The notes below the pieces were generated by a model. That model ran no database searches. It was not told the DNA's origin and saw only the letters and a program-made list of their open reading frames with translations. Both the position numbers and the translations under genes were made by a program. From contig NZ_BEVZ01000002.1 in NCBI RefSeq assembly GCF_003112515.1, positions 930,001-994,000 of the forward strand: a DNA stretch of 64,000 bases, in the 5' to 3' direction. Positions within the stretch are counted from its first letter, which is position 1. The number at the start of each line of letters is the position of its first letter. Source of the DNA: Streptomyces fragilis (GTDB taxonomy: Bacteria; Actinomycetota; Actinomycetes; Streptomycetales; Streptomycetaceae). Below are positions 20,901-28,400 of this stretch, piece after piece.

Positions 20901-21094
20901 GACGAGACCCCGCTGACCTCGACCATGAACCCGTCGCGGGACTCACTGACGGACTTCACCAGCCACTGCTCGTCACGGATGCGGACCTGGGCACCGGGGG
21001 CGAAGGTCGGCCTGACACCGGCCGGGTACTGCTCGGTCGCCGCGGGATCGGCGTCGTGCCCCTCAGGTACCTCGGGCTGCATCGCCGTGGTCAC
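17906..21094 (-). CDS. SNF2/HepA-type helicase (DrmD-like)
   Basis: A 1062-residue SNF2-family ATPase. Walker A DVVGLGKT is near residue 160, DESH near 261, SATPHN near 280 and the C-terminal motif QRNGRIDRYGQ near 600, so the motor looks intact. Length and architecture match DrmD of class 1 DISARM, which also sits directly before the adenine methyltransferase. I chose the GTG at 21094 (MTTAMQPEV) because GAGGAG lies 6 bases upstream; a start at 21133 lacks such a site. It is the first of four genes linked by 4-base overlaps. Expected role: DNA translocation and discrimination or remodelling of invading DNA. Confidence 0.87.
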   Translation of the reverse strand: MTTAMQPEVPEGHDADPAATEQYPAGVRPTFAPGAQVRIRDEQWLVKSVSESRDGFMVEVSGVSSFVRGTDAVFYSGLDHIEVLDPRKTRLVPDDTSKHAKARLYLEAVIRKTALPQTEHGVALADSFLMDRQEHQLRPAELALSMQNPQPRLLIADVVGLGKTLEIGVILAELIRRGRGERILVVTPAHVLEQFQRELWTRFSLPLVRLDSTGIQRIQQEIPAGRNPFAHFKRAIVSVDTLKSATYAHHLENITWDAVVIDESHNLVNKGTRNNKLARRLAEQTDALILASATPHNGDAESFAELIRMLDPAAIADPKNYKVADLDHLYIRRTKTDREVRDGLKGKPWAERGASLPVPAMATPKEVAVLEKLASEWTPGDTQRSSVCADPLVGYNFLKAFLSSHVALQQSLKNRRAYLDDPKRATAKGTGKSEKAALTSERRAALAAESKALAELEALVADITDQDSAKLDALIRTLRDDLKVGPHSERRVVIFSERVDTLDWLAREVPARLGFKKNPAKAAADKSRPWKAYDGAVEVMHGETTNDQQQQEIVDRFGRREEPVRLLFTGDIASEGVNLHHQCHDLIHYDLPWSLIRIEQRNGRIDRYGQAVSPEFRALILTADVPWRRDEESGETLTLDDRLVGARLLRREAQAHEIETGEGSAEAVTGLYNDKKEEDRLTRDLIKGGTVERSIKQSQQESGGVLAGLLAGVNARLADPSAAPAALGKAPVLEASVPHVFADTRAYFHAAMDLIYPQAEREALNWRPETAQGRIEFTPPDDLQYRFRELPKSYLVQEKILTTPKYDGTLRITFDKRYAAERLEAARNAKQGKSDEPTSQWPNVSYVSDIHPVLDWLTDKVLAKLKYDEAFILAYRPDIAKATRIHADLPGALTGPVYLLQGVYSNAAGKPTVVEWMAVTGLAEAAPRVWRMDSAFLAACGVGPDMPGRGQPINPDLLQKLVRKAVDAAEAHLRERRADYDKQVDSYLAPYEDRVAVWEQGALIAVGSQQHRRQQVNDTAARRRDLVRRLRTHGAPMLRVLGVLEPLHTTIPSAPRTEESAR

Positions 21095-21255
21095 GTGGTG
21101 CTCCTCAATGGACTGTGTGCGGGTGAAGTACATCGTGTTGCTCGGACAGGGACCGGGTCGGCCGCCTGGTGCGGCGAGACCGGAGGAATGGGAGTTGGAC
21201 TCCGCATTCTCGTCCCGCCTCGGTCGACCGCGCCGACAAACGGGCGGAACGCCGG

Positions 21256-22467
21256 TCAGCGCTTCGACCAGGCCAGTGCCGGCCCCGCCGCGTAGCGCTT
21301 GCGCAACTCCTCGGCGACCTTTTGGGACGCGGGAGGCCGGGCTTTTTGCGGCACTGACACAGCGGGGCTGTTGCCACCAGGACCTTCCCCGTATCCGGGG
21401 ACCTGTGCCGACGAATGGCTTCCGGCCTCCCCGCTCCCGCTCACGGCCGGTGTACGCGGTGCCGGCTCATCGCCAGGCGAGACGGGGGGTTCCTCCGCCT
21501 GCGGCTCCGACTCCTCGCGGAGTAGTCGCTCGAGCGAGTCGAGCCGGTCCAGCATCTGGCCGTCGGGCTGGGGCGGGACCATCGTGGGATGGTCCTTCGC
21601 CGTGGTCTCCTCGATCAACGCGCGCCGGGCCCGAGCCGGGCTCGTTCCCAGTAGATGCATCAGATCGGCGCACTGCCGGGTCACCTCCTCCAGCGAGGGC
21701 CGGTCGTCCGCCCTGTGCGCCAGCATGGCCGCCACGATGGGAGCCAGTTCGTCGGGCAGACCGGACAGATCCGGGCCGACCTCGGCATTGACCACCTGCG
21801 CGGCGACCGCTTCCCACCGGGCACCGACGTACGGATAGTGCCCGGTCGCTGCGTAGAGCAGGACGGTGCCCAGGCCGTATACATCGGCGGCCTGGGTGAC
21901 CTCGAGCTCGCCCAGAGCCTGCTCCGGCGGCATGCACCGCACCGTGCCGATCACCACGCCGGCCTGGGTGAGCGACCCCTTCGAAGCCCCGACGAAGGCA
22001 CCGAGGCCGAAGTCGATGATCACGGGGCCGAAGTCGCCGAGAACGACGTTCTGCGCCTTCAGGTCACGATGGACCAGCCCCGCGGCGTGCACAGCGGCCA
22101 GCCCTTCCGCGAGGAGCGCTCCCAGGCTCGCGACGAGGGGAGCGGACAGAGGGCCCTGATCCTTGACGACATCGGCAAGCGGGCGGCCCGGGATGTAGTC
22201 CATGGCCAGCCACGGCTGCTCGGCGAACGGGTCGGCGTCGATGAAGCGGGCCACCCGACCGGTGCCCGAGATCGTGCGCGCGATCGCCGCCTCGCGCTCG
22301 AAGCGCGCGCGGGTGTCCGGATCCGTCCGGTCCGGCCGGATCACCTTCACTGCGACCGGCTCGCCCGCGACGGAGTAGGCGAGGTAGACCTCGCCCATGC
22401 CGCCCGCGCCGAGCTGCCGCTCGACGAGATACGGACCGATCCGCGACGGCATTGTCGCGCTGCTCAC
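21256..22467 (-). CDS. Hanks-type Ser/Thr protein kinase
   Basis: A 403-residue soluble kinase. It has the Gly-rich loop LGAGGMGEV, the invariant Lys in VAVKVI, HRDLKAQN near residue 132 and DFG in IIDFGLG, so it should be active. Residues after about 270 form a Pro/Ser/Glu-rich tail without a membrane segment or PASTA domain, unlike the housekeeping PknB type. GTG start at 22467. It lies 161 bases upstream of the SNF2 gene on the same strand, with no gene between, so co-transcription is plausible. Kinases accompany methyltransferases in Pgl (PglW) and some BREX systems, which makes a defence role likely but unproven. It could also be an unrelated neighbour. Confidence 0.85.
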   Translation of the reverse strand: MSSATMPSRIGPYLVERQLGAGGMGEVYLAYSVAGEPVAVKVIRPDRTDPDTRARFEREAAIARTISGTGRVARFIDADPFAEQPWLAMDYIPGRPLADVVKDQGPLSAPLVASLGALLAEGLAAVHAAGLVHRDLKAQNVVLGDFGPVIIDFGLGAFVGASKGSLTQAGVVIGTVRCMPPEQALGELEVTQAADVYGLGTVLLYAATGHYPYVGARWEAVAAQVVNAEVGPDLSGLPDELAPIVAAMLAHRADDRPSLEEVTRQCADLMHLLGTSPARARRALIEETTAKDHPTMVPPQPDGQMLDRLDSLERLLREESEPQAEEPPVSPGDEPAPRTPAVSGSGEAGSHSSAQVPGYGEGPGGNSPAVSVPQKARPPASQKVAEELRKRYAAGPALAWSKR

Positions 22468-23208
22468 CCCACACCCCCTGCCCTCCCCGGCGACAGATCA
22501 ACGCCGCCGGAAGCATCCGCCGCCTGTACCGTGAGACAAACGCGGCATTTCGGGCGTAGATGCTGATGAATCACCGATACAGCGTACTGATCGGTATCCC
22601 CTCCCGAGAAATGATCACATTCTTCCGGGGGGTGAGGCCAGGGGGTGTCCCGAATCGGGCGTCCCGTGGCTTGCCTCTGATTGGTGGCATTCTCCATGCG
22701 GCCCGGGCTTGCAGAGCCCCTCGGAGGTGGGTGTTGAGGCGAGGCCTCCGATCACCCCGCGACTGCCGCTCTGCTCGGTCGTGACGATCGCAGCCAGGGT
22801 TAGTTGGTTGCTGCTGGACGTCCTCGGCGTCGAACCGGGGCAGGGCCTTCGTGTGCACTCCAATGCATGCGGGCGCCTGCCCGGAGATCCCTTGCACTCC
22901 ACAGTGGGAGGCCCTCCACGGCCGACGCAGCGACATGGGCGTGGCCGTCGGCTGTGCCACCTCTGTTCTTGCCCCCCCGTGCAGGGGTGCCCGCACCGTA
23001 CGGGCGTAAAGTGGCGCCTTTCGAAGAGTTGAACCAACCGGGGGGTTGGGAACGGTCAGACGATGTGACCAGGGGGGGCTTGTGGGGCCGCTGCGAAAGG
23101 CCGGTCGTCTGCACTCTGCAGATTCGACCGACCGTTCGGTGTGGCCTCCTTGTCGTGCATCGGTCCATACCGTTCTTTTCGCTCCTCAGCGTTTTCCGGA
23201 GCTGTCCC
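22468..23208 (+). other. Divergent intergenic region between kinase and CoiA-like gene
   Basis: This stretch of 741 bases has no convincing gene. Reading frames here are short and lack the strong GC bias at third codon positions seen in the flanking genes. It must carry the promoters of both divergent transcription units. The only symmetric element I found is CCCGAATCGGG at about 22649-22659, a short imperfect dyad of unknown meaning. The local base composition is less GC-rich than the coding DNA on either side. Confidence 0.5.
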
Positions 23209-25593
23209 ATGACTCTGCTTCCTGATGAGGAAGACACCCGCAAGGTCCAGACCGCAGTCACCGGCGCGGCCGGGTCCGACAATCCTGTCTTCCTGCCGTA
23301 CGACCACGGAGAGTTCGATCTCTTCATGCGGGGCCGCTCACGCGACGACTTCTACTGCGGGATCCTTCTGGGGGGCTGCGGCAAGAAGCTCAGCGCCAAG
23401 CGCTACACCGAGAAGAAGTGCCACTTCGCGCACCGACCGCCTGTGCACTGTCGCCGTACTGCCAACGGCGAATCCAGCGCGGACCACCTGTACATCGGTC
23501 AGGCGTTGACCCGATGGCTCGCAGGCCAGGCGCAGAGGCAGGTGAAGGCGGTGTACAGGACCGTCGGGGACAGGCCGGGCGGCACTGTGGACTTCCGGCT
23601 CTCCGGAGGGAGGCAGTTCATCCGCGTACAGATGGCCCGGCAAGGGTTGCAGCCATGGCGTCGAGAAGCGGAAGCCTTGGCAGAGAAGGCCGATCACGTC
23701 GAGTGGATCTTTGGACCGGACAGCATGCTGGCGTTCGACAGGGTGGAATCCCACGGATACGCCATCCGCGTCGAGTGCCGGACGGTCGGCATCACACGCG
23801 AGGTGCGGATCGGCACTCAGCTTCCGGGCAACGAGGTCGAGTGGACCACCCTGGAGAAGTGCTCCCTGACTTCGCAGGGAATCGTCACACCGAGTCTGGT
23901 GCACACCCCGCACGGGATAGTGCCGCGAGGAGCGTCAACCACCGCCACCGGGCTCTCCTTCCGGCTGGCCGGTGACACCGTTGCCTTCACAGGGGCGGTG
24001 CCGAGGGACGGTATAACCCTGCCCGACGGTATGAAGGGCCGGGCCTATGACGCAGACATCCAGCCCCTCGGGTCGGTCGCCGAACGGGCCCGCATCGTCC
24101 TTCCGCGTACTCTGACGCCGCCCGACCCGTCACGGGTGTACCTTCTGCGCGACCGTGTGAGCCTGAGTCCTCTTGCCGATTCTGCGCCCAAGGCGCCGGC
24201 CTGGCTGCTCTTCGCGTCCGATGTGCGACGACTCGATCCCCAAGAGGCCGCTTCCTGGAGCGAGCTCAAGCCGGCCAGGCCAGCACATGTGACAGCGGCA
24301 CCCTCGACCCCCGTTACGCACCAGTCCGCTCCCATGGGTCCGCGGCTCGCGGACCCTGAGATCATCGACGGTTTTCGGGCGGCATTGGAACGCACGGCCC
24401 ATGCTCGTCGCTGGACAACCTGGGAGAAGCTCGTCAGGGGTATCGGGGCAAAGCCGCAGCAGTTCACTCCCGAACACCGGCTCAGGCTTCTCGTCGCGCT
24501 CGACTTCCCCCATGTCAAGGGCAAGCCTGTGCTTTCCTCGCTCATCAGAACGGAGAAGGGTGAAACGCCGCCGTTCTTTGCCGCCGTACTCATCAGATTG
24601 GGCTGGGTTCCGGGGCTGCCGGCAAACCAGGTGAACGGCATCGCCGACAGGGAGCGGCAGCTCGTCTACAAGGTCTACGGCAGGGACAGCGCGAGCGGGA
24701 CGAATCGACCGGCAAGCACCGGCCAAGCTCCGGCCGCGGCGCAAGCCGCCCGTGCGGAGGCCGATCCGGGTTCCAAGCCCGCCGGTCTTTCCGCACAGAC
24801 CGCGGTGGCTGCCGCCCTGGGAACGCTGACCGGGCTGCGCTGGCGATTCGACAGAGCCAGGAAGGACGGCGACCTTGCCGAGGCCAGACGCGCATGGCAG
24901 GCGGCAGGCCAGTTGTACGGCACCAAGCTGCCGCCCGAAATTCAGGCGGAATACCGCCCCCTCCTGCGTGATATGAGCCAGTGGGTACACGAGCGCGAAA
25001 ACGAGCGCACCCTGGCCGAGCTCCGGCCTCTGCTCGACGACCTTGTACGGCGACAGAGCACCGGCGCCGACGATGACCTCCTCGTCGGCCTGTACCGAGC
25101 CCGTGACCTGAAGAGGAAGTACCACGGCAAGCTCCCCGACGACCTTCAGGATGCGTTCCTGTTCTGCCAGGAACGCCTGGCCGCGGTGACCGCGCCCGGC
25201 GCCGAGGGGGCCCGTTCCGCGGACGCCGCAGCGCCACGCCTGGGGAAGAACAAGTTGAACGAACTGGCGACCGTCGTACGGTCCCTGCTGCAAGACTCCG
25301 CCCGCGCCCAGGCCACCATCACCTGGTCCGCCATCCGTAACCGCCTCACCGTGGAAGTCCCTCATCTGCACCCGGACGACCAAGGGCAGGTCCTGGTCCT
25401 TGTTGACGCGGACACTCCGCCGGACGAGCCGCTCCTCTCCGCGCTGGTCACCACGAACCAAGGTGACATCCATCCCCTGTACCGGCACGTGGCCTTTTCA
25501 CTTGAGCGGGAGGTGCCGGTGCAGCAGGACGAACTCCGCTCGTGGTGGCAGATGGATGTTTTGCGCCTCTACAGCATCTGGAAGCACCGCTGA
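23209..25593 (+). CDS. CoiA-like nuclease-fold protein with long helical C-terminus
   Basis: A 794-residue protein. Residues 60-120 contain CGKKL, KKCHFAHRPPVHCRR and DHLYIGQAL, which resemble the zinc-binding and His motifs at the start of CoiA-family proteins, DNA-processing factors first known from competence. The CoiA core normally has a D...ExQ pair; here it reads TVDF...FIRVQ, so the Glu is replaced and catalysis is doubtful. Residues 400-794 are helical and unassigned. I chose the ATG at 23209, with GGAG upstream, because codon bias begins there. It is divergent from the kinase and defence operon. Role in defence or DNA uptake is inference from location. Confidence 0.6.
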   Translation: MTLLPDEEDTRKVQTAVTGAAGSDNPVFLPYDHGEFDLFMRGRSRDDFYCGILLGGCGKKLSAKRYTEKKCHFAHRPPVHCRRTANGESSADHLYIGQALTRWLAGQAQRQVKAVYRTVGDRPGGTVDFRLSGGRQFIRVQMARQGLQPWRREAEALAEKADHVEWIFGPDSMLAFDRVESHGYAIRVECRTVGITREVRIGTQLPGNEVEWTTLEKCSLTSQGIVTPSLVHTPHGIVPRGASTTATGLSFRLAGDTVAFTGAVPRDGITLPDGMKGRAYDADIQPLGSVAERARIVLPRTLTPPDPSRVYLLRDRVSLSPLADSAPKAPAWLLFASDVRRLDPQEAASWSELKPARPAHVTAAPSTPVTHQSAPMGPRLADPEIIDGFRAALERTAHARRWTTWEKLVRGIGAKPQQFTPEHRLRLLVALDFPHVKGKPVLSSLIRTEKGETPPFFAAVLIRLGWVPGLPANQVNGIADRERQLVYKVYGRDSASGTNRPASTGQAPAAAQAARAEADPGSKPAGLSAQTAVAAALGTLTGLRWRFDRARKDGDLAEARRAWQAAGQLYGTKLPPEIQAEYRPLLRDMSQWVHERENERTLAELRPLLDDLVRRQSTGADDDLLVGLYRARDLKRKYHGKLPDDLQDAFLFCQERLAAVTAPGAEGARSADAAAPRLGKNKLNELATVVRSLLQDSARAQATITWSAIRNRLTVEVPHLHPDDQGQVLVLVDADTPPDEPLLSALVTTNQGDIHPLYRHVAFSLEREVPVQQDELRSWWQMDVLRLYSIWKHR

Positions 25594-25872
25594 GACCAGT
25601 CTGCCAAGCCTCGCCGGCAGGTCTCTGTGCGTCTCCCGGTGCACAAAAGCACTCGGCTCGTACCGGCTTGCCGCCCAGGCGTATGGCTTTCCGTTCGACC
25701 GGTCCGCGAAGGTGACGTGTCGGGCGAGGGGGAGGACGGCCTGCATGTGCTATTCGTCTCCGGTCCTCTTACGTTCGAAGACCTTGGAGGTCGGACAGCA
25801 CCGGGTGGTGTCATGGACGGATAGGTAGGTGGCCGATCTGAAGGAGCTCGATCATCAGCGGATGAGGCAGCC
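25594..25872 (+). other. Junction between defence island and transfer region
   Basis: These 279 bases lie between two convergent stops. No tRNA, direct repeat or clear terminator is visible. A minus-strand frame covering 25498-25746 starts MQAVLPLARHVTFADRSNGK and looks protein-like for about 40 residues. It then runs into the end of the CoiA-like gene, so it may be the remnant of a decayed gene. The segment is a candidate boundary where the defence cargo was inserted. Confidence 0.35.
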
Positions 25873-27258
25873 TCAGATGCTGCTGGTCGCATGCTTAGCG
25901 AGAGGAGGTGTCGCCGCTCGCGGAGCCGTCGGCGCGACCGCAGAGGCTGCTGGCCGCGACTCGGCCAAGCGTCGCGTGGCCGACAGGGACATGCTGGAGA
26001 TGAGGTCCTTCAGTACATCCAGCGGCACGTCGGCAGTGAACCCGATGGCCCAGGCCGGTTGATCGGCGGTGGCGTGGTGCCAGGCGGTCCAGGACCGGAG
26101 GGCCTGCTCGGGGTGGGCGGCGGCGTAGGTGTCGAGCCGGAGGCCGTGCGAGCGGTCGGGGGCGGTCCAGGTCGTCCAGCGGGTATCGGTTCTCTCGTGC
26201 CAGCCGGCTTCGGTGAGGGCGGCGGTGACCTGGGAGACACGCTCGTCCAGGGTGGCCGGATCGGCCGATGCGGGCCCGAGGTGGTCGGCGGCGTTCTCGA
26301 GGAGGTCGCGGACGAGGGCAACGGGGGCGGTGGTGGTCGCGCTGGCGTGCCAGACGAGGTCGCCGACGGGGGAGGCGTAAGCGGTGATCCGCCAGGCGAT
26401 CTGGTGCGGCTCGGCCTCGTGGTTGAGTTCGGCGCGCAGGGTGAGCGACTCGTGGTTGGCGTAGGAGCAGTTGTCGTTCCAAGTGCGGTACTTCTCCCAG
26501 TCACGGTGGGAGCCGAGGAACGTGTTCAGGAGCGCTTCGTGATCCTCGATGGTCGCGGATTCGGCGGGTGCCGCGGCCTGGGGGCGGTCCTTGCACGCCT
26601 TGCGCAGGGTTGCCGCGGTGATGGCGGCCGGGAGAGGCTTGAGGGCTTCGGCGGCCTGTCGTTCGGCGGTCGTGGCGGGGGCTGGACCGGGGCGGACGGC
26701 GGAGCCGTAGATTTTCTGGAAGGCGGCGATGCCCTCGGCGGGGGTCTCGTAGACGTCGGTCACGCCGCGGAGGTGGTCCTCGCCGTGGAGGAAGACGGTG
26801 TTGCCGCCCTCGGTGGTGTAGGTGCCGACGGCGACGGTGGTGAAGCCGTCGTGGGCGTGCAGGTGGACGGTAAGGCGACCGGTGCGGATGTCGTCGTAGA
26901 GCTTCTGGGCGTTGTCGGAGATCTCGCGGATCTCGTCGCGGGTCAGCCAGGAGGCCGGGTAGTCGGCCCAGGTCCACTCCTCATGGATGGCTTCCTGGAG
27001 CTTCGGGGTGATCTCGACAGCGATCCGCTCGGCGCGTAGGGCCTTGGCCGCCTGGTTGGCCCAGTAGGGCTCTTCGGAGTCGATGCGGGCCATGACGAGG
27101 GTGCGGTCACCGGTGGGCTGGAAGCCGCGGGTGGTGAGCAGGGCTGCCGGGAGGGGGTTGCTGGGGTCGACGAGGGTGGCGACGACCGCGCTGGGGTGGT
27201 GGGGATGTCTGTCGAGCAGTACCTGGAAGGAGGGCGAGTCGGTCTGGTCGTGGGAAAT
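25873..27258 (-). CDS. Conserved hypothetical protein of the conjugative element; probable ATT start
   Basis: A 461-residue protein of unknown function. The middle reads like a small acidic domain (GFTTVAVGTYTTEGGNTVFLHGEDH), and the second half contains a segment (AWRITAYASPVGDLVWHASATTTAPVALVRDLL) like the repeats of DUF317 proteins. There is no membrane segment. No ATG, GTG or TTG precedes the conserved-looking N-terminus; the first ATG would remove about 50 residues. An ATT at 27258, giving MSHDQTDSPSF, sits 6 bases after AAGAGAGG, so I propose it as the start. It is the last gene of the long minus-strand transfer operon. Confidence 0.6.
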   Translation of the reverse strand: MSHDQTDSPSFQVLLDRHPHHPSAVVATLVDPSNPLPAALLTTRGFQPTGDRTLVMARIDSEEPYWANQAAKALRAERIAVEITPKLQEAIHEEWTWADYPASWLTRDEIREISDNAQKLYDDIRTGRLTVHLHAHDGFTTVAVGTYTTEGGNTVFLHGEDHLRGVTDVYETPAEGIAAFQKIYGSAVRPGPAPATTAERQAAEALKPLPAAITAATLRKACKDRPQAAAPAESATIEDHEALLNTFLGSHRDWEKYRTWNDNCSYANHESLTLRAELNHEAEPHQIAWRITAYASPVGDLVWHASATTTAPVALVRDLLENAADHLGPASADPATLDERVSQVTAALTEAGWHERTDTRWTTWTAPDRSHGLRLDTYAAAHPEQALRSWTAWHHATADQPAWAIGFTADVPLDVLKDLISSMSLSATRRLAESRPAASAVAPTAPRAATPPLAKHATSSI

Positions 27259-27290
27259 CGGGGGCCTCTCTTGGGTCGTTGGGGGTTGGG

Positions 27291-28400
27291 TCAGCGTGTG
27301 GCGCGCAGGGCGGGTGGGCCCGCGCGGGGTCGCGCCGGCGTCGCGCGGGTGGCGGGTCTGGCTCGCGGCGCCGGGGTGGTGGCGTGGCGGAGGCGGTTGA
27401 TCACGGTGGTGAACTCGGCGAGGGCGCGGCGGCTGCCGGTGACCAGCTGACGGGGGGTGTTGGCCGGGGTGGCGGTGAGCGAGGTGATGGTGGCGGCGAG
27501 GCCGCGGGCGTGGGTGAGGACGGAGCGGCGAAGGATCTTCTCGGCCCAGTAGGCGAGGGAGCCCGCGGGGGAGGAGACGATGGCCAGGATTTCCTCCGGC
27601 GTGGTGCCCGCATGGCCGGCGGGTTGGAGGACGCCGCGGTGTTGTGCCTCCCAAAGAACGGTGACGGGGTCGATGTCGGCTCCCCGGTGAGCGAGTGCGG
27701 TGAGGCACTCCCAGAGGGTGGCGTGCAGAGGCAGGACGAAGTCCCCCGGCATCAGCCACCGGGTCTCGGCGAGCTCGGAGGGGTGGGCCGTCGCGCTGGC
27801 CAGCAGCATCCGCTCCTCCTCCACCGCCTCCGCGGATGGACGCTCTCCGGGCGGTGACGGTGGTGGCCTGCGCGGCATGGAACCGGGGTGCGAGGCGAAC
27901 TGCTCGGTGAGCCGGTCGAGCAGCGCCGCCAGGGCGTCCGACCGCGCGAGGACCTCGGCGACCGGGTCCGGATGGGAGGCGTCGGCGGCCGCCTGGGCCA
28001 GATCGATGGCGTGGGCGCGCAGGAGCCGGCGGACGTGCTCGCCCTTGACGATCTGGGCGTAAGCCGGAAGGTGTTGTGGCCAGGGGCACGCCTGGACCAG
28101 TTGGTGCGGATAGGAGGTCGGCAAGGTCGGCATCCGCTCGCGGGCGGCGGCCAGGACGGTGCTCAGCCAGGTGGCGTTCCGGGCGTGCTGTTCGGCGTCG
28201 GGTAGGGGAACGGTCCGCAGTGCGGCGAAGAGCGCGCGGTGAGTGGCGTCGGCGAACTGCTCGGGCGCCATGTCACCGAGCATTTGGAGACGGTGGGGTT
28301 CGAGGAGGAGGGCACCGAGGAGGGCCTGTTCGGCGTAGTGGACCGGCTGCGGCGAGGCCGGGTCGAGGGTGTCGTCGGCTGGCGTTGTGATGTCGGACAT
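27291..28400 (-). CDS. DnaB N-terminal-domain-like protein without helicase motor
   Basis: A 369-residue protein. Residues 18-60 (HYAEQALLGALLLEPHRLQMLGDMAPEQFADATHRALFAALRTV) match the N-terminal protein-interaction domain of DnaB helicases. A second, weaker copy occurs near 200-290 (ERMLLASATAHPSELAETRWLMPGDF). No Walker motifs follow, so it is not a helicase. It may tether the host replicative helicase or primase, or act in element replication. The tail after residue 330 is Pro/Ala/Arg-rich. Its ATG at 28400 shares one base with the stop of the upstream methyltransferase gene (TGATG). Confidence 0.65.
   Translation of the reverse strand: MSDITTPADDTLDPASPQPVHYAEQALLGALLLEPHRLQMLGDMAPEQFADATHRALFAALRTVPLPDAEQHARNATWLSTVLAAARERMPTLPTSYPHQLVQACPWPQHLPAYAQIVKGEHVRRLLRAHAIDLAQAAADASHPDPVAEVLARSDALAALLDRLTEQFASHPGSMPRRPPPSPPGERPSAEAVEEERMLLASATAHPSELAETRWLMPGDFVLPLHATLWECLTALAHRGADIDPVTVLWEAQHRGVLQPAGHAGTTPEEILAIVSSPAGSLAYWAEKILRRSVLTHARGLAATITSLTATPANTPRQLVTGSRRALAEFTTVINRLRHATTPAPRARPATRATPARPRAGPPALRATR

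Noticed and set aside
22649..22659. CCCGAATCGGG as an operator of the kinase gene
   Set aside because: Too short and isolated; such dyads are expected by chance in DNA of this composition.
25498..25746. Minus-strand frame of 82 codons at the island junction
   Set aside because: It overlaps the end of the CoiA-like gene, lacks a binding site and shows at most a short protein-like stretch; kept only as a possible remnant.
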